Positions 7,918 through 15,478 are shown, counted from the first letter of the stretch. The stretch is 23,616 bases of DNA from an uncultured Emticicia sp. (GCF_937903345.1 NZ_CALCZQ010000013.1:1-23616), one strand, 5' to 3'. The notes: generated by a model from the letters alone, not told the origin. Translations and numbers: made by a program.

Positions 7918-9059
7918 AAAAAGACTTAACGACATCTGCAATTGACCGTCAGAATATTCTGAATAACCCCGAAGCTCTTACCACCATACAAGAGCAATTG
8001 GGCATAACGGGCATGCTCTACGAAAACGAATACAGGTTTACGACTGCACAAATAGCAGAATACTTTGATGTAAGTACCAAAACAATCAAACGTCATTTAG
8101 ATACGCACAGAGAAGAACTTGACAATAATGGTTATGTTGTACTTAAAGGGCAAAAACTTAAAGAGTTTAAAACCATGTTTGCTCATCTACTATATAGCGA
8201 TATAGAAGATGATGATGCACAGAGGGACATTGATGTCCCTCTCTCAGATACAGATGCTAATATAACTAAGGATGCTGATGATAGGGACATCAATGTCCCT
8301 ATCATCAAACAAGTATCTAATAGTCAATTACTTAGAGGACTAAACAAGATAGGAGTATTTAATTTTAGAGCATTACTTAATATAGGTATGCTACTAACAG
8401 AAAGTGAAAGAGCTAAAGCACTTAGAAGTACAATACTTGATATAGTAATAGATAGCTTAAACCAAAAACTTGGTGGAAGTGCCAAATACGTCAATCAAAG
8501 AGATGGTGATTTTTTGGTAGCAATCACACGAGAACCCATGTATAGAAAAGAATTTACCAGTGCATTGAGTAGATATTTAGATATGGGAGAAGAAAAGTAT
8601 AAAGAATTTACTGATGAAATATATAAAGTTATTTTCCATGAAAATGCAGCAGAATACAAAGCAATACTAAAACTTGAAGCCAAAGCCAATGCCAGAGATA
8701 CAATGTATGCAGAGGTATTAAAACTTATTGCATCATTTGAAATTGGTATCGCCGACGAAATGAAAGATAAATCAACAGCAATAGGTCGTCCACTTATTCC
8801 AGAAGAGTTGAAAGAATTAATCAAAGTATTTGCTTCAAAACGTCATTGGATGCCACAATTAGAAGATGCACGGATAAAAATGGCAAGCAGAGACTACGCT
8901 TTAAGAGATGTGATTCACGAACGATTAAAACCTTATATACAAAGCCTATCTCCCGATGATTACCAAAGATTTATAGGAGATAAAAGCCAAGATTTATTGA
9001 GAAGAGTATTGGAAAACCCAGAGCTATTAGAGGTATTCAAACGATTAAAAGATAGATAG
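7914..9059 (+). CDS. HTH DNA-binding protein between methyltransferase and Doc
   Basis: A 381-residue protein. Residues about 40-80 (FTTAQIAEYFDVSTKTIKRH, then ELDNNGYVVLKG) form a helix-turn-helix plus a short wing. The remaining part (about 138-381) is a long helical domain with GVFNFRALLNIGMLLTESER and several RKEF/EFTDEIYK helices. I recall this family in Bacteroidota next to Doc-type toxins, but I do not have a domain name. It is translationally coupled to the methyltransferase (4-bp overlap) and ends 4 bases before the Doc gene, so it is a likely antitoxin or operon regulator. Residues 104-109 (RDIDVP) and 124-129 (RDINVP) are encoded by DNA palindromes. Function as antitoxin/regulator is inferred from context. 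Confidence 0.72.
   Translation: MKKDLTTSAIDRQNILNNPEALTTIQEQLGITGMLYENEYRFTTAQIAEYFDVSTKTIKRHLDTHREELDNNGYVVLKGQKLKEFKTMFAHLLYSDIEDDDAQRDIDVPLSDTDANITKDADDRDINVPIIKQVSNSQLLRGLNKIGVFNFRALLNIGMLLTESERAKALRSTILDIVIDSLNQKLGGSAKYVNQRDGDFLVAITREPMYRKEFTSALSRYLDMGEEKYKEFTDEIYKVIFHENAAEYKAILKLEAKANARDTMYAEVLKLIASFEIGIADEMKDKSTAIGRPLIPEELKELIKVFASKRHWMPQLEDARIKMASRDYALRDVIHERLKPYIQSLSPDDYQRFIGDKSQDLLRRVLENPELLEVFKRLKDR
8221..8242 (+). repeat. in-frame palindrome 1 in the HTH gene
   Basis: Ten-base arms AGAGGGACAT and ATGTCCCTCT are perfectly complementary around TG. The palindrome is translated as RDIDVP. It shares the GGACA...TGTCC core with the palindromes in the parB-like gene. Confidence 0.85.
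8277..8306 (+). repeat. in-frame palindrome 2 in the HTH gene
   Basis: Fourteen-base arms GATGATAGGGACAT and ATGTCCCTATCATC are perfectly complementary around CA. The palindrome is translated through RDINVP and lies 60 bp (20 codons) after palindrome 1, measured core to core. Confidence 0.87.
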
Positions 9060-9066
9060 ATAGATG
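9051..9066 (+). repeat. GATA tetranucleotide repeat across the HTH stop and Doc start
   Basis: Three GATA units and a GATG run through the TAG stop (9057-9059) to the ATG at 9064. Four-base units allow slippage that would change the relation between the two reading frames. Confidence 0.6.
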
Positions 9067-9495
9067 GATTTTATATACTTTGATTCAGCCCATGCCGTAA
9101 GAGTCCACGACGAAATAATAATCAATTCAGGTGGTAGCTTAGGTATTTTAAATATTGGCTTACTGGACAGTACACTCGAACACGTTCAGAATGAATTATA
9201 TTATCCGACGCTTGAAAATAAAGTATGCCATTTATTTTATTCCATCAATAAGAATCATAGTTTTCAAGATGGTAATAAACGAGCATCAATTGCCTTATCT
9301 GCTTATTTTTTAGAGATAAACGGCTATTCAAACTGTGTAGCAGATTTTATCTCTCGAATGGAAGATAATGCAGTACACGTAGCAGACAACCGAATAGACA
9401 AAGATTTACTTTTTGAAATTATTCAATCAATTATTTATGAAAATGATTATTCAGAAGAATTGAAATTAAAAATATATAACGCCTTATTAAATTAA
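9064..9495 (+). CDS. Doc-type (Fic superfamily) toxin
   Basis: A 143-residue protein of the size and layout of Doc/death-on-curing proteins. The catalytic motif HSFQDGNKRA at residues 65-74 fits the Doc form H-x-F-x-D-(A/G)-N-K-R, with Ser in place of the usual Pro. GGSLGILNIGLLDSTL near the N-terminus also matches the family. Doc of phage P1 phosphorylates elongation factor Tu; by homology this protein may be a kinase or AMP-transferase on a translation or other target. The gene lies 4 bases after the HTH gene and 3 bases before the helicase gene, inside the restriction-like operon. The usual small Phd antitoxin is absent; the HTH protein is the best candidate. Catalytic residues are intact, so activity is plausible. 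Confidence 0.85.
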   Translation: MDFIYFDSAHAVRVHDEIIINSGGSLGILNIGLLDSTLEHVQNELYYPTLENKVCHLFYSINKNHSFQDGNKRASIALSAYFLEINGYSNCVADFISRMEDNAVHVADNRIDKDLLFEIIQSIIYENDYSEELKLKIYNALLN

Positions 9496-9498
9496 GAT

Positions 9499-11625
9499 AT
9501 GCCCGATATAGTCCATGTAACCTATGCCCAAACGGGGCAAAGTTCACGCACCAATCCTTATGGTATGCGTGAAATGCAAGAAAAAGCCTATCAGTATCGT
9601 GATGCTCAGTACTTACTGTTGAAAGCTCCACCAGCATCGGGCAAAAGTAGGGCATTGATGTTTATTGCTCTTGATAAATTGGTGCATCAAGGCATCAAAA
9701 AAGTAATTGTTGCAGTTCCCGAAAAATCAATCGGTGGTTCATTCAGCAAAACTTTATTGAAAGAGGGTGGTTTTTTTGCTAATTGGGAACCAAACGATAA
9801 TTATAATCTTTGTACGCCTGGCAACGACGGCAGTAGCAGCAAAGTAAAATCATTCAAAAACTTTTTGGCAAATGATGAAAAGATTCTGATTTGTACACAT
9901 GCCACCTTGCGGTTTGCCTTTGAAGAAGTGGAAGAAAAGGCTTTTAATAATGTTCTGTTGGCCATTGATGAGTTTCATCATGTTTCTGCCGATGTCGATA
10001 GCCGTCTGGGCGAATTATTGCGTAGCATAATGGCACGCTCAACGGCACATATTATGGCAATGACAGGTTCGTATTTCAGAGGCGATACAGTACCAGTGCT
10101 AAAACCCGAGGACGAAGCCAAATTTGACAAAGTAACTTACAATTATTATGAGCAACTCAACGGCTATCAATACCTCAAATCTTTGGGAATCGGCTATCAT
10201 TTTTATCAAGGAAAATATACTTCAGCTATTCTTGATATACTCGATACTGATAAAAAAACGATTTTACATATTCCGAATGTAAATTCGGGCGAAAGTACCA
10301 AAGATAAGAATAAAGAAGTAGGAACGATTTTAGATGCCATTGGCGAGATTCTGAAAATTGACTCCGAAACAGGTGTAATTCATATAAAAAGACACTCAGA
10401 TGGTAAAAACTTGAAAGTAGCCGATTTGGTGAACGACACGGCAAAAGACCGAGATAAAATTCAAGATTATTTGCGAGATATCAAGTCAGTTGATGATATG
10501 GACTTGATTATTGCTTTGGGCATGGCAAAAGAGGGCTTCGACTGGCCTTACTGCGAACACGCCCTAACGGTGGGTTACAGAGGTTCGTTGACCGAGATTA
10601 TTCAAATTATTGGTCGCTGTACCCGTGATAGCAACAATAAAACCCATGCACAATTTACAAACCTAATTGCCCAACCCGATGCCACCGATGATTTGGTAAA
10701 ACTATCGGTCAATAATATGCTCAAAGCCATCACGGCATCATTGCTGATGGAACAAGTACTTGCCCCAAATTTTAAGTTTAAAACCAAACTATCGGACGAT
10801 GATAAAGCAGAAGCAGGCGAGATTAAAATCAGAGGTTTTCGCACGCCATCATCCAAGCGAGTAAAAGATATTGTTGAAACAGATTTAAACGATTTGAAGG
10901 CAACGATTCTGCAAGACCCATCCATGTTGCGGGCGATGCCAGGCAATATTGACCCAGAAGTAATCAATAAAGTGCTGATACCGAAGATAATACAAGAAAA
11001 ATATCCAACACTCAATCCTGATGAAATAGAGGAAGTGCGACAATACGTAGTGCTTGATTCGGTAGTGAAAAACACACTGATGCTTGATGTGAAAGAACTA
11101 CAAAAAAGCATACAAAAAGATGAAACCATCATTCAAGCACTTGCAGAAAGCCTACCGCAATACCAGATAAATAATGAGTTGATTCCAAAAATTATAAAAA
11201 ATATTTACCCTGATTTAACGAACGATCAAGTCAATTCATTTAGTAAAATGGTGGTATATATGCCCCTAAACGCAGATGGAGCACCCGAAGCCGATAAACG
11301 TTTTATTAGGATGGCAGGGCAATTTGTAAATATTGATGATTTACACATTGATTTAATCGATACCATTAATCCGTTCCAAAAAGCATTTGAGATTTTATCA
11401 AAAGATGTTACTACCAAAGTCTTGAAAGTCATACAAGAAGCCATAGAAGTTTCAAGAATCAAGATGGACTTTGAAGAAGCCAAGATTCTATGGCCAAAAA
11501 TCATTAATTTTAAGAAAGCCTACGACCGAGTGCCAAGCCTTCAATCTACCGACCCACTCGAACGACGCATGGCAGAGTGTATTATTTATTTAAAAGAAGA
11601 AAATCGTAAACGTGCCAATGGATAA
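9499..11625 (+). CDS. SF2 DEAD/DEAH-type helicase of the restriction-like operon
   Basis: A 708-residue superfamily 2 helicase. Walker A APPASGKSR is at 43-51, motif Ia VIVAVPE at 69-75, the DEAH-type box DEFHH at 157-161 and motif III TGS at 189-191. Motif V GMAKEGFDW is at 341-349 and motif VI QIIGRCTRD at 369-377. These are the ATP-binding and DNA-translocating elements, most like type I restriction (HsdR) and related defence helicases. The C-terminal part (about 430-708) is helical without a recognised domain; no nuclease motif is visible in it. The gene starts 3 bases after the Doc gene and its 3' end overlaps the nuclease gene by 8 bp. It probably acts as the translocase that works with the GIY-YIG nuclease on unmodified DNA. 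Confidence 0.85.
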   Translation: MPDIVHVTYAQTGQSSRTNPYGMREMQEKAYQYRDAQYLLLKAPPASGKSRALMFIALDKLVHQGIKKVIVAVPEKSIGGSFSKTLLKEGGFFANWEPNDNYNLCTPGNDGSSSKVKSFKNFLANDEKILICTHATLRFAFEEVEEKAFNNVLLAIDEFHHVSADVDSRLGELLRSIMARSTAHIMAMTGSYFRGDTVPVLKPEDEAKFDKVTYNYYEQLNGYQYLKSLGIGYHFYQGKYTSAILDILDTDKKTILHIPNVNSGESTKDKNKEVGTILDAIGEILKIDSETGVIHIKRHSDGKNLKVADLVNDTAKDRDKIQDYLRDIKSVDDMDLIIALGMAKEGFDWPYCEHALTVGYRGSLTEIIQIIGRCTRDSNNKTHAQFTNLIAQPDATDDLVKLSVNNMLKAITASLLMEQVLAPNFKFKTKLSDDDKAEAGEIKIRGFRTPSSKRVKDIVETDLNDLKATILQDPSMLRAMPGNIDPEVINKVLIPKIIQEKYPTLNPDEIEEVRQYVVLDSVVKNTLMLDVKELQKSIQKDETIIQALAESLPQYQINNELIPKIIKNIYPDLTNDQVNSFSKMVVYMPLNADGAPEADKRFIRMAGQFVNIDDLHIDLIDTINPFQKAFEILSKDVTTKVLKVIQEAIEVSRIKMDFEEAKILWPKIINFKKAYDRVPSLQSTDPLERRMAECIIYLKEENRKRANG

Positions 11626-12808
11626 GCAAAGCGTACTTGACGAAATATTCAGCAATGATCCTTTTGGCTTACTAAACGTAAAGCCAGCAAATACAGCACG
11701 CAATGCTGACGAACGCCTTTTAACTTCATTTGAAGAACTGAACACTTTTTTTGACAAACATAATCGAGAACCACAGCAGGGTAGTGGTGTGCAAGAACAC
11801 GTGTTATATGCAAGATTAAAGTCGCTCAGAGAGAGTCCAACAAAGATGGAAATGCTCAAAAGTCATGATAGATTTGGGCTTTTGATTTATGAAGAAAAAG
11901 AAATCAATTCGCTGGATGATATTCTTGATGATGATATGTTAGGCTTGCTCAATGATGATTCGGAAGGACTTTTCGACCTAAAACACGTAAAAGACATTGA
12001 CGAAAGAGCCAGTACGGATTTTGTGGCAAGACGAAAACCATGCAAAGATTTCGACCAATTCGAGCAATCATTAAAAGACGTACAAAAGGATTTAGGCAAT
12101 GGTAAAAGAAAATTGGTAGAATTTAAGATGGGTAATCTACGTGAAAATACTTTTTATGTGCATAATGGTGTGCTGTTTTTATTAAAAGAAATCAATATTT
12201 CGAAAAAAGACCATTATAGAGAAGATGGGACACGAGTAAGAGAAGATGGGAGAACGAGGTGCATATTTGAAAACGGCACAGAGTCTAATATGCTGAAGCG
12301 TTCGGTCGAAAAACTACTATATGCAAATGGCAAAACCGTAAGCGAAAATGCTGATAGAGTAGCTAATACATTCAAAGAGAAATTTAGCAATATAAATGAA
12401 AACGACCAAGAATCGGGCTATATTTATATACTGAAATCAAAGAGCGACAAACCTGAAATTAAAGAGATTGTAAATCTTTATAAAATTGGTTTTTCAACTG
12501 TCGAAGTCGAAGAACGCATAAAAAATGCTAGTCAAGAGCCAACTTACTTAATGTCAGATGTCAGAATCATTATGACCTTTAAATGCTTTAATATGAATAC
12601 CCATAAACTGGAGCAATTGCTACATACATTTTTCGGAAAAGCCTGTCTAAGCATTGATATTTTTGATAAAAACGGTAATAGACACACACCGAGAGAATGG
12701 TTTATTGCTCCATTAGCAATTATAGAGCAAGCAATTCACCACATCATTTCTGGCGACATTATTTATTACAAATACGATTCAACAAACGAAGAAATAATAG
12801 AAAGATGA
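11618..12808 (+). CDS. GIY-YIG nuclease (T5orf172-type) of the restriction-like operon
   Basis: A 396-residue protein from the ATG at 11618, which overlaps the helicase stop by 8 bp; an in-frame GTG at 11612 is the alternative. The C-terminal part is a GIY-YIG domain of T5orf172 type: YIYILKS at 268-274, LYKIGFS at 287-293, VEERI with Arg299, THKLEQLLHTFF with Glu332, and PREWF at 358-362. The N-terminal 250 residues are of unknown fold and hold a repeated short motif: DEIFSNDPFGLLN at 8-20 and DDILDDDMLGLLN at 100-112. It is the last gene of the operon and the likely DNA-cutting subunit, since no nuclease motif was seen in the methyltransferase or helicase. Confidence 0.85.
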   Translation: MDKQSVLDEIFSNDPFGLLNVKPANTARNADERLLTSFEELNTFFDKHNREPQQGSGVQEHVLYARLKSLRESPTKMEMLKSHDRFGLLIYEEKEINSLDDILDDDMLGLLNDDSEGLFDLKHVKDIDERASTDFVARRKPCKDFDQFEQSLKDVQKDLGNGKRKLVEFKMGNLRENTFYVHNGVLFLLKEINISKKDHYREDGTRVREDGRTRCIFENGTESNMLKRSVEKLLYANGKTVSENADRVANTFKEKFSNINENDQESGYIYILKSKSDKPEIKEIVNLYKIGFSTVEVEERIKNASQEPTYLMSDVRIIMTFKCFNMNTHKLEQLLHTFFGKACLSIDIFDKNGNRHTPREWFIAPLAIIEQAIHHIISGDIIYYKYDSTNEEIIER

Positions 12809-12815
12809 TAGGTGT

Positions 12816-12893
12816 AAGCATATTTTCAAGCTACAAAATCCCAAGTACAGACCAAAGTTTGCAAAAGAATATGCTTTTCCAACCGCACCGTAA
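12816..12893 (+). repeat. attC-like intergenic element S4
   Basis: AAGCATATT (12816-12824) pairs perfectly with AATATGCTT (12868-12876). It is followed by TTCCAACCGCACCGTAA, which parallels the GCCAACGCTCC...ACGTTA end of element S3, and AGTTTGCAAAAGA also recurs. It directly follows the restriction-like operon. Confidence 0.45.
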
Positions 12894-12953
12894 AACCGAC
12901 AGACAAACAAGAGGACAAAAAAGAACACTGAACGGTTAACATGGGTTTGGTAA

Positions 12954-13214
12954 AGGTGGCGGTTTAGTAAAGCTAATGTAGTAGGAGCAAGGCTTTTTGA
13001 TAAATACGGCAACAAGACGTTTTTAATTAATCTTGATAAACGTTACACAAAGTCGCCATTGACGGTGGTATTGTACGACAAAGCCTACAAGGGCTTAAAC
13101 TTGCAATATGAGTTGCAGGAAAAGGATATTGTTGTAAAAGGTACTGTTACACTTTACAATGACAGACTGCAGATAATTGTGAGCGATGTTAGAAATTTGA
13201 AGATATTGAAGTAA
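12954..13214 (+). pseudogene. 5'-truncated remnant of a small OB-fold-like protein
   Basis: The frame is open from 12954 to the TAA at 13212-13214 but contains no ATG. The translation around VVGARLFDKYGNKTFLINLD (from 12978) continues with alternating strands and ends in IIVSDVRNLKILK. That pattern of a beta-barrel with a conserved end 'tG.v..y.grlqi.v...' is typical of OB-fold nucleic-acid-binding domains. The start of the gene seems to have been lost where the intergenic element S4 ends. The original protein cannot be named. It is probably not translated. Confidence 0.5.
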
Positions 13215-13266
13215 GTTTTTGATACGAATATTCTTAAATAGTTTTTAAACCATTAATTTTTTTAAT

Positions 13267-13791
13267 ATGAAAAAGATACTGTTTTTTATATTGCTATTAT
13301 TATCTAATGAATTGTATTCTCAGTCAGCTGAAGATTACTATTACAGTGGAGTTGAAAAACTTGCTAATGACAACATTGGAGCATTATCCGACTTCACAAA
13401 AGCTTTAAAGATTGACCCTAACAATGCAGATGTATACTTTATAAGAGGCCGTACTAAATGGATGTTAGATGACAATATTGGAGCAATATCCGACTTCACA
13501 AAAACTATAGAGATTAATCCTAAATATTCATTGGCATATTTTGAAAGAGGTATTTGTAAAGGTACATTAGAAGACTACAGAGGGGCAATAGCTGATTTTA
13601 CAAAAGCTATAGAGTTTGACCCTAAAAATGCAAAGGCATATTTTTACAGAGGATTTAATAAATTGGGCCTAGCTACAGGAGTTAATAACATAAACCAATC
13701 TCTAAATGATAGTGCATGTTTAGATTTATCTAAAGCTGGAGAGTTAGGAGATTACGGAGCTTACGATGTTATAAAAAAATTTTGCAAATAA
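13267..13791 (+). CDS. secreted TPR-repeat protein
   Basis: A 174-residue protein with an N-terminal signal peptide (MKKILFFILLLLSNELYSQS) and three tandem tetratricopeptide repeats. Their conserved parts read 'IGALSDFTKALKIDPNNADV', 'IGAISDFTKTIEINPKYSLA' and 'RGAIADFTKAIEFDPKNAKA'. A short C-terminal stretch follows. TPR repeats form helical scaffolds for protein-protein contact; the partner is unknown. It is likely periplasmic. The gene is single, with an A/T-rich leader, and is followed by repeat copy 2. The nearly identical repeats suggest recent internal duplication. Confidence 0.85.
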   Translation: MKKILFFILLLLSNELYSQSAEDYYYSGVEKLANDNIGALSDFTKALKIDPNNADVYFIRGRTKWMLDDNIGAISDFTKTIEINPKYSLAYFERGICKGTLEDYRGAIADFTKAIEFDPKNAKAYFYRGFNKLGLATGVNNINQSLNDSACLDLSKAGELGDYGAYDVIKKFCK

Positions 13792-13860
13792 CTTGACTGT
13801 ACATTGTAAGCCATATTAGGCATTTGAAGTTTTTGAAATGATTTTTGATTACTTCAGATG

Positions 13861-13985
13861 ATGGTTTTCTGAACGAGTTTTTGTAATTACCGTATGATAA
13901 ATACATTGGTTTCTAGAAAAATTAATTGCTTCCATTAACTAAATTTGGAGATTAAACGCAAATGTTGCGTATATATATTCGTTAG
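13861..13985 (+). repeat. terminator-promoter repeat, copy 2 (without hairpin end)
   Basis: It keeps CCGTATGATAAATAC, TTGCTTCCATT, the -7 box TAAATTTG (13940-13947), GGAGATTAA, ACGCAAATGTTGCGT (13956-13970, one arm base altered) and TATATATATTCGTTAG. The terminator-like hairpin of copies 1 and 3 is missing. It leads into the gene at 14015. Confidence 0.75.
13940..13947 (+). promoter_or_regulatory. -7 box TAAATTTG in repeat copy 2
   Basis: It matches TAnnTTTG and corresponds in position to the boxes of copies 1, 3 and 4. The likely start is about 65 bases before the ATG at 14015. Confidence 0.5.
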
Positions 13986-14014
13986 TGAAAAGTTTTAAAA
14001 CTAAAAAAACCTAA

Positions 14015-14731
14015 ATGAAACTTAACCTTGACATAGCCGAAGAGATAGTCAGACTTGGAACTGAAAAGAAGGGTGTCTTGACAGACCCAAGTGAAAGCGT
14101 AATTTTGAAAGATGCAGGAGTTGCATCTGTAACAGCACATATTGAGAGATTATCACTTGCAGGACTTGTTAAAGATGTACAACCAATTTTTGGCAAAAAC
14201 GGTGGAGTGTGGATAGGGTTTGAACTTTCAAATGAAGGACTTGATTGTGGAATAGACAATGGTTTACTTAAAAAAACATTGCAAGGACTTTTTGAGAAAC
14301 CAATTAATGAAGTTTCAAAATCAGTTTATGATTTGATCGAAACTTGCAAACAAAAAGAGATTAGGGCCAATTACAAAGACGACTTTATAAGAACTCTTGA
14401 AGAAATTGCTATTTGTTTTCAAAATGACTGCTACATTGCTACTATAACTCTGTGCGGTAAGATTCTTGAAATCTGCTTGACAGATATTTTACATAATAAT
14501 AATATTGACACAACTAATATTAGAATGATAGGTAATATGATAAGAGCCATTAGAGAAAATATTAAAACGCAATATCTTGACGCAAGTTTGAATAGTGTAG
14601 CAGATATAATTTCAAAAAGTAGGAATACGGCAGTACACTTCAACGAAAAAATACCGATACCGTCAAGAGACCAGACAATTATGGTTATTTTTGCGACAAG
14701 AGATGTGGTAAACAGACATTTAACCCGTTGA
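14015..14731 (+). CDS. winged-helix plus HEPN (DUF4145-like) protein
   Basis: A 238-residue protein. Residues about 1-85 look like a winged helix (a three-helix start with VTAHIERLSLAGLVKDV, then a beta hairpin and LSNEGLDCG). Residues about 118-238 are helical and HEPN-like: FQNDCYIATITLCGKILEIC resembles the first helices of DUF4145-type HEPN domains, and RNTAVH at 203-208 fits the RNA-cleaving motif R-N-x3-H exactly. HEPN proteins with this motif are metal-independent ribonucleases found in toxin-antitoxin, CRISPR-linked and abortive-infection systems. No partner nucleotidyltransferase lies next to it. It is a single gene driven by repeat copy 2. A role in defence is inferred from the motif and setting. 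Confidence 0.7.
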   Translation: MKLNLDIAEEIVRLGTEKKGVLTDPSESVILKDAGVASVTAHIERLSLAGLVKDVQPIFGKNGGVWIGFELSNEGLDCGIDNGLLKKTLQGLFEKPINEVSKSVYDLIETCKQKEIRANYKDDFIRTLEEIAICFQNDCYIATITLCGKILEICLTDILHNNNIDTTNIRMIGNMIRAIRENIKTQYLDASLNSVADIISKSRNTAVHFNEKIPIPSRDQTIMVIFATRDVVNRHLTR

Positions 14732-14740
14732 ATAAAAAAA

Positions 14741-14876
14741 GTCACTAACAGCACCTACAATAAATTGGTGGTTCAGTGGTTAAATGAAGCTTTGTGCTTC
14801 TATCAAAGTTTATGCTTGGTTGACAGTGAAGTACTGCGAAATCGCCACCTTCGGGTAGCTGCAAAAAGTTGGTGAC
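14741..14876 (+). repeat. attC-like intergenic element S5
   Basis: Outer arms GTCACTAAC (14741-14749) and GTTGGTGAC (14868-14876) pair at 8 of 9 positions. Inner arms GGTGG (14767-14771) and CCACC (14845-14849) pair as well. GGTTCAGTGG in the centre also resembles element S7. The next gene starts 36 bases later. Confidence 0.55.
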
Positions 14877-14911
14877 AAGCAAAAAAGAAAGTTCATAATT
14901 AAAATTATTAG

Positions 14912-15478
14912 ATGAAACTAAACGAAAAATTTACTTTTGGTCAATATTCTAATTTGACATTATTAGAAATTTACCAAGGGTCCGCAAAGATAAATAGATG
15001 CTTATTGAAGGATTTTTTAAGTAATTGCCTCAAAGATGATAATGTTCCTAAAGTTGTAGTTGAATGGGAATTTATACAACTAATTGTTATTGGAGAGGAT
15101 GAGATTACAGTGTTTCCTGACAACACATTTGATGAAAACAAACCACCAGGTTCGGATAACTTAGTGCATTTAGGTGATATTTCAAATATACTTGCAAACT
15201 ACTTCAATAGTTTTTTTAATCATAATTGGTATGGTATTATTGAAACTTTCGAAAAATATAACAGTAAAAATAAACAAAGTGTTATTGGTGGTAATCCAGA
15301 ATATTTAGAATGGTGCTTGAAAGAAAAAATAATCAACATAGATGAAGAAACAAAACAAGAACTTGAAAAATTAGAAATAAATAGATTTAATGGAATTAAA
15401 ATCGTCCAAAAAGCTACTAACAATTACTCTTATCAACCAATTGTTTTAAAAGAGTATTATAAATTTAAAATTACTTAA
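14912..15478 (+). CDS. hypothetical protein with split ExoX-like C-terminal motif
   Basis: A 188-residue protein. The N-terminal FTFGQYSNLTLLEIYQGS (7-24) and the later GNPEYLEWCLKE (127-138) match the two halves of a small domain known from the C-terminus of exonuclease X-like and DUF3820-type proteins ('fGkykGkTleeV ... dpgYLeWclk'). Here about 100 residues are inserted between the halves. The insert has an alternating strand pattern (VVVEWEFIQLIVIG) and an acidic stretch. The domain's exact function is not known; in nucleases it is thought to help bind DNA. No signal peptide. It is a single-gene cassette between elements S5 and S6. Function unknown. Confidence 0.6.
   Translation: MKLNEKFTFGQYSNLTLLEIYQGSAKINRCLLKDFLSNCLKDDNVPKVVVEWEFIQLIVIGEDEITVFPDNTFDENKPPGSDNLVHLGDISNILANYFNSFFNHNWYGIIETFEKYNSKNKQSVIGGNPEYLEWCLKEKIINIDEETKQELEKLEINRFNGIKIVQKATNNYSYQPIVLKEYYKFKIT

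Noticed and set aside
1836..8306. CRISPR-like repeats
   Set aside because: The palindromes are only two per gene, are translated, and have no regular spacers or cas genes.
5176..12808. DISARM, BREX or classical type I restriction
   Set aside because: The marker genes (DUF1998 and PLD proteins, PglZ, HsdS) are absent, and the GIY-YIG and Doc genes are not part of those systems as I know them.
12697..12939. Plus-strand frame over the end of the nuclease gene
   Set aside because: It overlaps the GIY-YIG coding sequence and an intergenic element, with no sensible start or motif.
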